DNA of 64,000 nt from Adineta steineri. Lineage: Eukaryota > Rotifera > Eurotatoria > Adinetida > Adinetidae. The stretch spans positions 478,075 to 542,074 of the forward strand of contig CAJNOI010000052.1 in assembly GCA_905250115.1 (NCBI GenBank). Direction: 5' to 3'. The position numbers and the translations under genes are program-made. Position 1 is the first letter of the stretch; every line of letters begins with the position of its first letter. Below are positions 35,901 to 47,260 of this stretch, in pieces. The notes beneath the pieces were generated by a model that was not told the DNA's origin, did no database searches, and saw only the letters and a list, made by a program, of their open reading frames with translations.

Positions 35901-38881
35901 TCGTTCTAACAGAAGAGAATGACAATATTCTTTCATAAATGTTTATGGTTGTCTACGTCTATCATGATTATCGTCTACCGCCGAGTGCCATTCTACTTTA
36001 CTGTGCTCTGCACTTCTATTAGCAAATATACGCAGACGTGCACCTTGAGAGTGTGGGTGTTGTGTCCATGCTTTATCCACACGCACATCTTCTAACTGAA
36101 GTCAATACTCTTGCCAATAGGAATGTGACAGTTCCACTTCGAAAGAACTGGACTTGAGTTTTTACAGTCCTACTTGCTAAAAATTTCGAGGGCGATGAGA
36201 TCGATCGCGATGAATATCTTGTGGGACTTTCTTTATTAGTGGTTACTAAAAATTGAACTACATCACTTCTCTTCTAATCAAATGAGATCTCCTCTTTCTT
36301 GTACATGGTTCTCTGTTAAATAAACTGTTAAATCTTTTTTCAAAAATTTTCCAGAGTTTTTCTTCCGAATTTTGGGATAATATCGTATTGTTTAGTGTAT
36401 GATATTCAATAGAATAGAACAAAAATTTCTTACCCATTGCCAAGCATGTTGAAGATTTTCAATAGTTGGTTGTACCATTGTTGGTTTAAATCTTAACAAA
36501 CCATCTTTATGATTTGTACCAAATGCAATAATATTAAAAAATCTTCTACCAAATAATTGTTGTTCAAGTAATAATCTTAATGAATGTTGTATATGTATAA
36601 TATAATCTTGATTTGATTGTGAACAATCGACAAGTATAATAATATTATTTTCGACAATATTACCAAAGATTTTACGTGATGATGAACATAACCATTCCAT
36701 ACGTTGTTCATATAATTCAACGATTTTTTTTAAACGTTTTTGATAATCATATAAACCAGCTAAATCAACATGAATATTTTTTGTTGAACCATCATGCCAA
36801 TCAACTTGAATCATAGATTTTCCAAGTATTTGTGATGTAACTGTTTTACGAAGAATTGGAATATAATCTTCACGTGCAGAATAAGCATTTGGACCAAGAA
36901 TTTGAAATAATGTTAGTTTTCTAGCAAATAAACCATGTTGACGAAGCCAATCAGCTGATGTACGATAAACAGCAGGATTATTACTGGATAGGACAGCTGA
37001 TGATTGTTCTTGTTGTTGTTGTCTGCCAACACTTGTATCTCGCTTCAAAAAAATAACAAAAAATGATTAAATTTAAAATATTATTGATTTCTAGTCGTAG
37101 ATTCTTGAGAGTGTGGGTTGATCTAGTACTCACTCTCAACTTTACATTTATATGAGAACTTACACTTCTGGCAGAATTCATTGATTTGTGTGATGGTGCA
37201 GCTGAACGACCAGCAATACTAACATTCTCATTAAAACGAACACTGGATTGTCTTCCATGTGATCGAGCCGATGCTGCTCGTTCAGTCATTGTAGCTGATG
37301 AAACACGTGGCTGTCGTGCATAGATAATTGGTGATTGATCAATAAATTGTTGAGAAAAACGTAATGGTCCTTCATGATTAGGTGGACGTGGTAGAAATTT
37401 TGATTGTGGATAATGTGCCATTTCAATATTTAATTCATTTTCAATGGATATAATTGCTGAACCAAGTGCACCATGACGCATTTCATTAATACGTGATAAA
37501 AGTTCATAAGCACGTTGAATTTCACGTACAAGTAGACGAATATCTGTACTATTATATATTTGATGTGGTTCATCATGTGAATAACAATGATAAGTATGTT
37601 TGATTATTTCTGGAATATCATTTGTTAAATTTTGTAATGAACTAAAAGAAAAATATTCTGTATATTATTATTATTATTGAAAATTAAATATTTATACCTG
37701 AGTGGATTATGTGGAACAAGTGCTGTTGATTGTGGTTCTTGACGATTACGTGCTGCTGCTAATGTCGCAAATGTACTAGCAGATGCAGTCATTGTTTTAA
37801 GTAATGCATTAACAAGATGATGACTACAATCATACGAAACAGCATGTATACGTGGTATATCTTCTCCACAAAATAATTGTGATGTATAATCAGCAATAAC
37901 ATCAATATTTTGATCAGGTAAACTTCCAACAACAAGTAAAAGTGTATCGAAATCCGACATTAATGATGCACGACGTAAAGCTAAAATTTTATACAAACAA
38001 AATTAATAAATCATAATTTCTTTTTTGCAATTGAAATAATTACCTTTTAATAGATTACTTCCACTACTAGCTTTAAATGCACATTTATTTTTATTATTTG
38101 GACATGAACTATCAATATGTGCACAATTTTCATCACTACAACCAAATGAAGATTTTAAACTAGCTAACCAAGCACGTGTTTCATCAAGTGCACGTGAATT
38201 AACATCACGTACACCTTTCCATAAAGCATCAACTTCTGTTCCATAAGATATAAAACCTATTTGATCTTTATGAACTAATTGTTCATTAATTAATGCTAAT
38301 AAATTTTTATGATATTCTTCTCCACGTCCAAAACTTGCTTGTCCATAACTAAAATCTAATATAACAAGTACACGTGCACCTTGAACAACACCAAAAATTT
38401 TTCGACTATCTTGTAATAACCAACGAATACGATTGGAAAGTGTTTCAACTGTTGCATGTAAACGACATTCAAAATCATTGATTGTTAATGAATCAAAACT
38501 AATATGTTGAATAGCTCGACCTGTTTTATCAGCTGTTGGTAAAGATACTTTACCTTTAGTTAATAAATCTTTTAATGTAAGACCATTGGCTATAAGACCA
38601 TATTGTGTAAGCCAAGTTTGTGATGGACGTGTTATAGATACATCTCGATTTCCAATTGTAAGACGATCTAAATCATGATAATGATTAACATGAGTTGCTT
38701 GTAATTCATCTGGTGGTGCTCCACGAGCTGAAAATGGAATAAAATCTCGATCACTATTTTGTTCATAATAAAGACGACGTTCATCATCATCATCATCATT
38801 TTCATCAACATTAATTACAGTTGATTGTTCATCATCTGTTAATGATGTTAATGATTCTTCAGAATCTTCACCAATCGACAT
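32979..38881 (-). CDS. Von Willebrand factor A domain-containing protein 3 (VWA3A/VWA3B-like)
   Basis: Eight minus-strand exons (38044-38881, 37698-37980, 37164-37641, 36434-37042, 34875-35590, 34668-34830, 34545-34614, 32979-34060) give about 1412 aa; human VWA3A and VWA3B have about 1180-1290. The ATG at 38881 is used, as nothing upstream in frame is a standard start. Three repeated modules are visible, each with a leader (TWLTQYGLIANGLTL, DWLRQHGLFARKLTL, AWLRKHSLIRLKL) and a VWA fold. Only module 3 has a full MIDAS (LVDTSGSMEPY). Module 2 has DCSQS, and module 1 has DFSYG, which lacks the last MIDAS serine. The protein is intracellular with no signal peptide. Vertebrate relatives are linked to ciliated tissues. 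The C-terminus has a polyglutamine tract (8 Gln) coded by a CAA/TTG run near 33072-33098. The intron 34061-34544 contains a hAT MITE. Confidence 0.85.
34111..34512. mobile_element. hAT-type MITE (foldback) in a VWA3 intron
   Basis: The element is flanked by identical 8-bp repeats CCTAAAAA at 34103-34110 and 34513-34520. Its ends are TAGGGATATGCAGT and, read as reverse complement, TATGGATGTGCAGT. The interior is a long near-palindrome: about 34206-34263 pairs with about 34382-34439. There is no coding capacity. The 8-bp duplication and TAGGG-like ends indicate hAT. It accounts for most of a 484-nt intron. Confidence 0.85.
36044..36090. repeat. GT-rich hairpin remnant in a VWA3 intron
   Basis: Begins CTTGAGAGTGTGGGTGTTG and is followed by CCACACGCACATCTTC-like sequence. 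This is a partial member of the dispersed hairpin family, inside the 35591-36433 intron. Confidence 0.45.
37103..37139. repeat. GT-rich short hairpin in a VWA3 intron
   Basis: TCTTGAGAGTGTGGGTTG on the left and ACTCACTCTCAA on the right form a compact version of the family hairpin inside the 37043-37163 intron. Confidence 0.5.
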
Positions 38882-39434
38882 AATAATATTCAATTGAAAT
38901 TATTGTTTGCCAATCGGGTTAGTTTATGGATTGATTTATTTGATAACAACCATTTTTGATATTTATTGTAACCATGATCTTACCTCTTTTTCATATTTAG
39001 TTTAAAAATACTGATAGATTGACATTAAATATATAAATTTTTCATTTAAATCTAGGAATAGTCTCGAATATTTATATTATTTATTTATTAATTGTGCTAA
39101 AGATGTCGCAAGGCGTAAAAAACAATTATGTTATGATAATAATATTTAATAAATATACATTATGATTATGGGCGTGGTTCTTCATCGAAATATTATTCTT
39201 CAGGAAATTTTCAATACGATTTCTTTACTGGATCTATAATTTATTTTCACAGAAGAGAATCTATTTATATATGAGTCTAATAGTTTATTGTTTTTTTATT
39301 TTTTAAAAAGAAATGTAGTACACTAATGAGTTCTAGATTAATATGTTAGTTGCTTTAAAGACAGAGAGTCCAAAGAATAATGTGATTTTAAATCTAAGAA
39401 GAAAGTTTTTGACTAATAGATATCATTTGGTTGT
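38882..39434. other. Non-coding interval upstream of the VWA3-like gene
   Basis: Lies between the VWA3-like start (38881, minus) and the MGST1 stop (39435, minus). It should include the VWA3 promoter. Nothing else is visible. Confidence 0.45.
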
Positions 39435-40012
39435 TTATGGACGAACGTTGAGAAGAACACGTGAAGCCATTGAAAGTGTTGTAAGATAACCAATAGCACA
39501 TGTAATAAATCGACTTGGTTGTGGTAAAGCAAGCTAAACAAAAAATATTCAATAAAAAAATAAATCTAATGAAAATAGTTTATAATAATATACTTGATAA
39601 GTAAGCGTATGTAAAACACGTGAAATAAAGAAAACTCGAAAATGCCAAAGAGCAGTATCACGATCAGGATTGGTACCAACATAAAATAATCCAACAAGTA
39701 CGAATGGTACGATATTTTCAATATCATTTAAATGATTACGACGAACACGTTCAACATCTGGATCAGCGAGTGTAATAACAGCTGTTTTGTTTTTTGCTAA
39801 TGAAAGATCTTCTGGATTAGCAAAAGCCTTGAATAAATAAATAAAAATATATTTCTAACGGTAATATAATAAAAATTGAAACTTACATCTTTTGACATTC
39901 GTTTAAGAGTTGTAAGTGCAGACATACCCATCATTTTAACAACTGCAGCAGTTGAATAAAATGCAAAGTTAGTAAAAACTGAGTTATTAAGTGTATAATA
40001 AAGAATCGACAT
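39435..40012 (-). CDS. MGST1: Microsomal glutathione S-transferase 1
   Basis: Three minus-strand exons (39887-40012, 39594-39827, 39435-39533) give 152 aa, close to the 155 of human MGST1. MAPEG-family features are clear: SALTTLKRMSKD in the first loop, AFANPED, then DPDVERVRRNHLNDIENIVP with the family's RVRRxHxNDxENIxPF core, and four hydrophobic segments. The protein conjugates glutathione to electrophiles and reduces lipid hydroperoxides in ER and outer mitochondrial membranes. An acceptor-like CTAG lies 14 nt before the ATG. The gene is transcribed away from the TAF5-like gene. Confidence 0.93.
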
Positions 40013-41437
40013 TTTAATGAATTGATCTAGATAAATTTGGTTGTAATTTTCGAAGTAGATACTACTTATGCTTTGTGCACGTCAAGATATCTGAAATGAA
40101 TAGAGAAGAAGAGAAACGACAGTCGAGGTAGAAAATAACCACAACAACACACATACATACATATATATATACGCAAATAATTTTCTCTCGTTCTCCTAAC
40201 CAAAAATAAAAAATATTTTTCTCTCGAGCGGATGTGTCTTTGCCATTTCTTTTTTTCTCTTTCGCGTTTCTTGGTATATACTATCACTCACGCCGTACGC
40301 AAAGGTCATAGACGTAAATTAACACAGGAACAATGGAAAAAAATCCTTTTTTCTGTTTATTACACAGACAGGAGTTTTTTCCAATAAATTATGAGCACTT
40401 AAATAATTTTCTTAAATTTTTGCATAAAAACTATAATAAATAAATTATCTTACAGTTGCTGTTGTAAAATAATCTGATTGGCAGATAAAAACTAGAGTAT
40501 TTTGGTTTGATGGAATAATAATTGTTTAGTTAATGTAATTAACGCTTATATAATATGTTTGTAAGCCTCTCAAGATCATTATTATCGATGTATATAGATG
40601 ATTATGACTCTATTCTATTGGATAGATAATATCGTTGCAAAATTTGTTTGAATCTCTAACAGATTAGATAAATTCAAGAAATTGATCCAACGATTATCAT
40701 GGGCCAGATCCGAACTGTTCAGATTCAATTTTAGAAAGATCTCAATTGTACATTAGTACAGCGATGTTACATTTTTAAGTAAGCTCATGTAAAAACGTGC
40801 TATCCGATAAATGATGTTCTCTATAATATTTACATGTGCCGTTGATCAATGTTACTCTCAGTTGGTCACAATATATTGCGTGATCTACCAGTGTATGCTA
40901 CAACGCAAACATCAAAGATATGATTCAATAATCAAATTCTCGTAGAGGATATAAGCCAATTAATAATTAATTGAGATTATATTGAAAATTCTATTTAATA
41001 AAACAGATAATAAGTTTAACATCGAGGATAACTTTTAACATACGCTCATGGGCGATGTAATCCTCATATAAAAATTTAACATCCAAACAAGTATCCTAAG
41101 GTGTGGATCTGGACATGACTGACCTATTTCAAAAATGAATAGTTACAAAATAGTGATTGAAACATGAGATAGAAATATCGATATCCAACTAATACTGTTC
41201 GTTTACAGACAGCGTTTAAAACGTATATATTTCAATGGACTTGAAACAAAAACACTAACATATGTTTTATAACTGAAACTACCGCCAATGAATCAATCAA
41301 TCAATGTTATTCTTCAGAAATAGATTGATAGAGGGCTGTTAGTGAAAAATCTCTGAATGTCTACTTCAAAAACTATGTTGAATTTAAGAGGAAAGGAATG
41401 GCGCCAATAATTTCATTTGTCATTATTCAATCTGAAT
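40013..41437. other. Divergent intergenic region between MGST1 and the TAF5-like gene
   Basis: 1.4 kb separating two divergently transcribed genes, so it should hold both promoters. No repeats of the families seen elsewhere and no RNA gene are recognised. The short minus-strand frame at 40066-40287 is basic low-complexity and not supported. Confidence 0.45.
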
Positions 41438-43866
41438 ATGGATAAGTCAAAGGAGAGTATTGAACGTCTTTGCCATCAATTTTTACCAGATATCGTTGAT
41501 CTACTTCGTTTTCTACGAACTTATAATATGAAAGAAACTGAAACATGTTTTCGTCGTGAATGTCATTCACATGTTAATACTCTTAATAAAACTTCTGTAA
41601 CAAATGAAGATCAATCTATTCCTAATTCAATTAATGTTAATGATTATTTTGTTGTATATTCCTATTTATCAAATTTTATTTTCAATTCTCCTTATCAAAT
41701 CGAACTTATGCAATTTCTTTTTCCACTTTTTGTACATCTCTATTTGGATTTACTTGAACATAATTATATAAATGAATGTCAACAATTTTATAAACAATTT
41801 GTACATTCAACATTTTATTCATTACATTCTGAATTTTTTAATCAATTAAAACTTATTTCAAAATCATCTAAACATCTTCATCAATGTACATTGACGAATG
41901 CATTTCGTACAAGTCGATTTTTCTTACGTTTATCAATGACTAGTTGTAAAGAATTACAAAATTTTATTGATTATACAAAAAATTTAACAAAAATAAATTC
42001 ACAATTTTATTTAACAGCATCACAAATTTCATTACTCTTATCAATATTTCAACAATATATTAAAGTTGATATTAATCAACAAGTATTTACATCATCGAAT
42101 ATTGTACGTTATCAAACTAGTGAACAACCAATGACACCAATATTTGTTCATACAAATCTTGCTAATAAAATACAATTCACGCGTTTATATACTGGACTTT
42201 TTCCATTACAATCATTACCAAATGATTCTAATAGATCATCAGGTAATAAAAATAGACCAGAATATAACTAGAGATCTTAGCTTTCGAGTTGATCCAGGCA
42301 AATGTCAGTCATAGGGATGCAACGGTGACGATAACCGTAGGAACCGGTAACCGTTCCACCGATGGCCAATCTGAACCCGTAAACGTTCCATCTTGAGGGT
42401 GTGGAAGTAGGAGTAGGTATGGGGTGGACGTAAGTGATAGATGAAATAAATACCCATATCCAAACCCTCAAGATGGAACGGTTACCGATTCATATGGTGA
42501 ACCGGTGACTGACCGTCACCGTTGCATCCCTAGTCAGTCATACCCCTATAATTAATATTTCTGTGAATAATAAATGCGTCGTTTAGTATGAATATGGTTG
42601 TTCTATTTCATACACTTCTTATTTATTCTTCATTTTAATCTATAAATCTGTTTAGCTCAATATTCTCAATTAAATCGAGGAGACTTATCATCATCATATC
42701 CACAAATAAATTATAATCGTCTTCCTAATACGAATGATTTAAATAATATACCTCGTCTTGGTCCACATCAATTACCATCAATATGTTTATTTACATTAAA
42801 AAATTCTAAACAAATAATCAACTGTATTAATCTATCAAATGATTGTCGTTTGTTAGCTGTTGGTTTTCAATCATCAGAAATTTTAATTTGTTCATTAAAT
42901 CCAAATAATAAACTATATTCAATGAAATCAACAAAAGAACTTCGCCATTTACTTAATAAATCAACACGAAATTATAATCTAGATACATCATCATTTATAG
43001 AAACATCAAATGAACGAGTACTTATTGGACATACATCAGCAATATTTACATTAGCATTCGAACCAACAAAACAAACTTATCTATTATCTGGTTCACAAGA
43101 TTGTACTATACGTTTATGGCATTTAACTATATGGTCTTGTCTTATTGTTTATAAAATGCATTTTCAACCTATACTCGATAGTAAATTCAATTTTGAATTC
43201 AGTCTTCTTTTTTTTACTTCTCTTCGTTTGATTTCAGTTGCATTCGCTCCTGTTGGTCATATCTTTGCTTCATGTAGTATCGATGGTCTAATCTGTCTAT
43301 GGACAATTGATAAAATCAATCCATTTCGAATCTATCCTGAATATGAATATAGTGGTCCAATAAATCTAGTTGTATTTCATCCTAATTCAAATTATCTTGC
43401 TTCAGCACATAATGATCATACAATACATTTATGGAATATTCAAAATGAAAATGCTTTAGTAAGAATTTTTAATGGTCATCGTCATCAAATAAGTTCACTT
43501 TGTTTTTCGCCTAATGGACATTTTCTGGTATCAGGTTGTTGGAATGGTGAAATTATTCTATGGGATATACAAAATAATCTCCAAATAGCACATTTGTTTC
43601 TACATAAACAAGCTATTTCTTCTATTGAATTTAGTCCATTAACAGGAACATTATTATTAATATCAAGTATTGATTCAACAATTTCTCTATGGAATTGTTT
43701 TATGATAACAAAAATTTATGATGAAAAATTAACTGATTCAATGAATAAGAATTTATCATCACATAAAATACTTTTAAATGTATTCAAAACAAAAAATATA
43801 CCAATATTTCATATAAAATTTTCAAAAGAAAATATTCTTTATGCTATTGGTTTAACTAATGAATGA
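41438..43866 (+). CDS. TAF5/TAF5L-like WD40 subunit of TFIID or SAGA
   Basis: Three exons (41438-42242, 42656-43180, 43238-43866) give about 652 aa. The start is the ATG at 41438; an earlier in-frame TTG is not a plausible eukaryotic start. The N-terminal part (about residues 40-180) fits the all-helical TAF5 NTD2 domain (VYSYLSNFIFNSPYQIE; LFVHLYLDLLE). The C-terminal part has about six WD40 repeats with the TAF5 pattern: GSQDCTIRLWHL, FASCSIDGLICLWTID, FHPNSNYLASAHNDHTIHLW and LCFSPNGHFLVSGCWNGEI. The family scaffolds TFIID (TAF5) or SAGA (TAF5L), and I cannot decide between them. The 412-nt first intron contains a hAT MITE. The 57-nt second intron is in frame and free of stops, but splicing it out restores the FAPVGHIFASC blade. 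Confidence 0.85.
42312..42532. mobile_element. hAT-type MITE in intron 1 of the TAF5-like gene
   Basis: A 221-bp element bounded by TAGGGATGCAACGGTGACG and its exact inverse CGTCACCGTTGCATCCCTA. The flanks are identical 8-bp duplications GTCAGTCA (42304-42311 and 42533-42540). The centre (42391-42473) is a GT-rich hairpin, TCTTGAGGGTGTGG..CCCTCAAGA. There is no coding capacity. Perfect TIRs and a perfect TSD suggest recent insertion. Confidence 0.93.
42391..42473. repeat. GT-rich hairpin nested in a hAT MITE
   Basis: TCTTGAGGGTGTGGAAGTAGG on the left faces CCATATCCAAACCCTCAAGA on the right. It lies in the middle of the MITE between matching CGTTCCA and TGGAACG flanks. Confidence 0.75.
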
Positions 43867-44673
43867 ATAAAAATAACTAATGATTCTACACATTTTTTCA
43901 ATAATTTTTGAGAGGCTAAAGTTATCAAGCTCGAAATTGTTATTCTGAACAAGTGTCTATACATTCATTTTTGATATTCTAACTCCTATTACATTGAATT
44001 ATAGTTTATGTTTTGATGCAGTGGCGGATTTAGAGGGAGGGGGCGATCGATCCCCCTTCCGAATATTTTTTGATTTTTTATAGCAAAAATGAACGAAAAA
44101 ATAGGTTCACACTACTTCGATTAGACTCAAAAAATAGCTTTTAGTCAAAATCGCCCCCCCCCTCTTCAGGTATCGCCCCTCCCCTTCCAAAATTCTAAGT
44201 TCGCCACTGTTTTGATGTGTGGTAATATTATCGCATATATATTAGAATTCAGGGCCTTCATGCGAATCGTGGGAAAAGGTATTGCAAAGTTCGATAGTCC
44301 TAATTGATTATATATGAGACACTTTTCTTGTGACTATACGACATCTATTGAATGATGACATTTATTGGTAATGTCTAGAACCAGAGAATAATCAACATAC
44401 TGACGATATATTTTCACTCGTATTTTGAAAATAAAGCGTTGTGACATAAACTAACCAATTCTTAATATTTATTTTTATGAATAAAAACTAGTATAAGTAA
44501 TTAATATCATACATTTACAATTCTCTTCGAGCTTAATTTCTATATTTTAATGACAAGAATATAATTTATTATATATGAATCAGTCTAAACTAATAGTACG
44601 ATATGAATTGATTGATAAACATTGGTTTTCAATGTAAGAACAAACAAAACAATATTTATTCTTTTCTTTTTAG
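43867..44673. other. Non-coding interval between TAF5-like and COPS5
   Basis: Contains a complete hAT MITE (44019-44209). The rest is AT-rich with no recognisable gene. The COPS5 promoter should lie near 44300-44670. Confidence 0.5.
44019..44209. mobile_element. hAT-type MITE
   Basis: A 191-bp element with ends CAGTGGCGGATTTAGA and, inverted, CAGTGGCGAACTTAGA. It is flanked by identical 8-bp duplications TTTTGATG (44011-44018 and 44210-44217). The interior is rich in G and C runs (GGGAGGGGGCGATCGATCCC and a run of nine C), unusual for this AT-rich region. CAGTGGCG ends are typical of hAT elements. Confidence 0.92.
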
Positions 44674-46537
44674 ATGGCAGGTAGTGCACAAGAAAATTTA
44701 GTTCAATTTGAAAGAATAAATAATGTTCAAGAAATAACAGCTGCTGATGAAATCTATGCATATGATGCTCCTTTTCAACAGTCAATTTTACAAACTCGAC
44801 CATGGTTACAAAAGTAAACTTACTATCATGATTTATATTACAAAAAATATTTACTTGTTTGTTTTTCTTTAATTTTTAAGTCCAAATTATTTTAAACGAT
44901 GTAAAATCTCTGCTTTGGCCCTATTAAAGTTAGTTATGCATGCACGTTCAGGCGGTACACTTGAAGTAATGGGCATGTTATTAGGAAAAATTGATGGTGA
45001 AAATATGATTGTTATGGATTCATTTGCTTTACCTGTAGAAGGAACAGGTAAATTTATTTTTCAAGTATATATAAATAAGCATATAAGTAGGAAAACTAAG
45101 ATAGCGACTTTAATTGAAAGAAAAATAAAATCATTGTTTAGAATTATATTGTCTTTCGACAAAAAAGAGGCGAAGAGTTGTTGTCGCAGTTTCTACCTGT
45201 ACGTTATGATTGATACTCGGAAGTAACGAATCAGTAGTCTTTTTAATGACGATTGTTCGCACTGAATGGTGATGAACTGGAGAAAACAATGAAACTTTAG
45301 TTTGAGGCAATGAATTTTCTTCTACAGAAGAAGTTCGAGTGAAAGTGAAAATTAAAAGGATCACAGAAATCATCAGTAAGATATACTAAATTTATTTGAG
45401 CACCATGGACTGATGATTAATGAATAGATGAGAATGCAAAAGCTGGAAGTTAAGCATTGTTTAAATTTCACAAATCTAATAAAGTTTTAAAAAGTAGGTC
45501 AGTATTAGGCTTCTTAGCAAAGTAGTAATTCTTCATTGTATATTCAAAAATTGCTAGATGAATAAATTATTAATACCACCATCTGGTGCCTGTATAGTTG
45601 AAGAAATAGAAACTTCGTACATTTTATAATTTTATTCTTTTTTTCTATATTAGAAACTCGTGTAAATGCTCAACAGGAAGCATATGAATATATGAGTTCA
45701 TATACATTATGGGCTAAAGAAGTCAATCGTCCCGAAAATGTTATTGGATGGTATCATTCACATCCTGGTTATGGTTGTTGGTTATCAGGTATTGATGTTG
45801 ATACTCAAATGCAAAATCAACAATATCAAGATCCATTTGTTGCTATTGTGGTATGAAATATCAATTCTTTATGTATATCTAGCGATCGAGATAAAAAAAA
45901 CGTCATTGTTTTATTTTAGGTTGATCCAACACGAACAATATCTGCTGGTAAAGTTAATATTGGTGCATTTCGTACATATCCAAAAGGACATAAAGCTGAA
46001 AGTGAAGCAATTGAATATCAACCAATACCGTTAAATAAAATTGAGGATTTTGGTGTTCATTGTAAACAATATTATCCACTTGAAGTATCATTTTTTAAAT
46101 CATCACTTGATAAACGTCTTCTTGAACATTTATGGAATCGATATTGGGTTAGCACACTCAGGTTTGTATTTTATTCGTTTTCTTTTAATATATATATATT
46201 AAAAATGATTTCATTTTAGTACATCAACATTATTAACAAATGCTGATTATATTACTGGTCAAATTAATGATGTAGCAGATAAACTTGAACAAGCAGAAAG
46301 TCATTTAGGACGAACAAGTTTTTTACCATTACCTGAACAAGATCGAAAACAAGATGATAAATTAGCAAAAGCAGCAAAAGATTGGTAAATATATAAAAAA
46401 AATTAATTAAATACTATATCTAACGTAATTTTCTTTCTTTCTTATTTAGCACAAAAACAGCTGTAGAAGCAGTGAATTCTTTAATGTCACAATTAATTAA
46501 AGAACGTCTTTTCAATCAAGTGACATTCCATTCATGA
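44674..46537 (+). CDS. COPS5: COP9 signalosome subunit 5 (CSN5/JAB1), JAMM deneddylase
   Basis: Six exons (44674-44813, 44881-45047, 45654-45850, 45920-46161, 46220-46384, 46450-46537) give 332 aa, against 334 in human. The MPN+/JAMM zinc-protease centre is intact: Glu75 in [11 protein letters not shown], and His137, His139 and Asp150 in [16 protein letters not shown]. It removes NEDD8 from cullins within the COP9 signalosome. The C-terminal helix region ([26 protein letters not shown]) also matches. The AG of an acceptor abuts the ATG directly (44672-44673). Intron 2 (45048-45653, 606 nt) is long and carries no element I recognise. Confidence 0.96.
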
Positions 46538-47260
46538 ATATTTATATTAATTGTCCTTCTTTTTTTTACTTAACAATATATAAACCAACTTTATTCTAGA
46601 ATGAAATGAACTATTTTTTATTTTATTTTTTTTCAGATATTTATTTTTTCTATTCAATAGCATGTGTAAATGAGAATATACTGAGTACTTTAGCAGGTCA
46701 CATTAGCAGTAGGTCAGAACAAACTAATCTTTTTTTTCTTTTCTTTTCTTTTAATTTACAGAATGCATCGCTGAAATACTGAGTTGTATAATTAATCTAA
46801 CAAAGCAGAAAGAAAACATACGATTACTAAAATAGATTGAATGAATCTGATATATATATATATATGTGTCGCGTCGAGTTTATTTTAGAGCAACTAAATA
46901 TAAAATAATTATTCAAAAATCATATCTTTAATTTTCTCATGATTGTAGATCTATTCAAGAAACCCCGTAGGATAGGAGATAGATGTTTAGAGCACTAAGT
47001 CTTCATTCATACACTACGTAGACATGAAATGTCGAGACTGATAGTCAGATGAAGCAGGCACTTATCTGAGGCATAGTAAATGTGAAAGAAAAAACCTAGT
47101 TTAGCCGAATCGTAATTGGACTCAATGTATGTCCGAGTTCGTTAACCATTCAATTTTTTCTGCTATTACTATAAAATACATAGTACAATAAATATTCAAA
47201 TCTTCATAAGATAATTTCTAATTTTGTTTTTTTTCTGTTCTAGATTTTTGTTGGACTACG
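46538..47260. other. Non-coding interval between COPS5 and SLC35C1
   Basis: Short (TA)n run at about 46850-46866 and T-rich stretches. No gene, RNA or named repeat is recognised. An acceptor-like AG at 47242-47243 lies just before the SLC35C1 ATG. Confidence 0.45.

Noticed and set aside
41417-41437. Seven-residue N-terminal extension of the TAF5-like protein
   Set aside because: It would start with TTG; the first ATG is at 41438. The same reasoning moves the VWA3-like start from 38893 to 38881.
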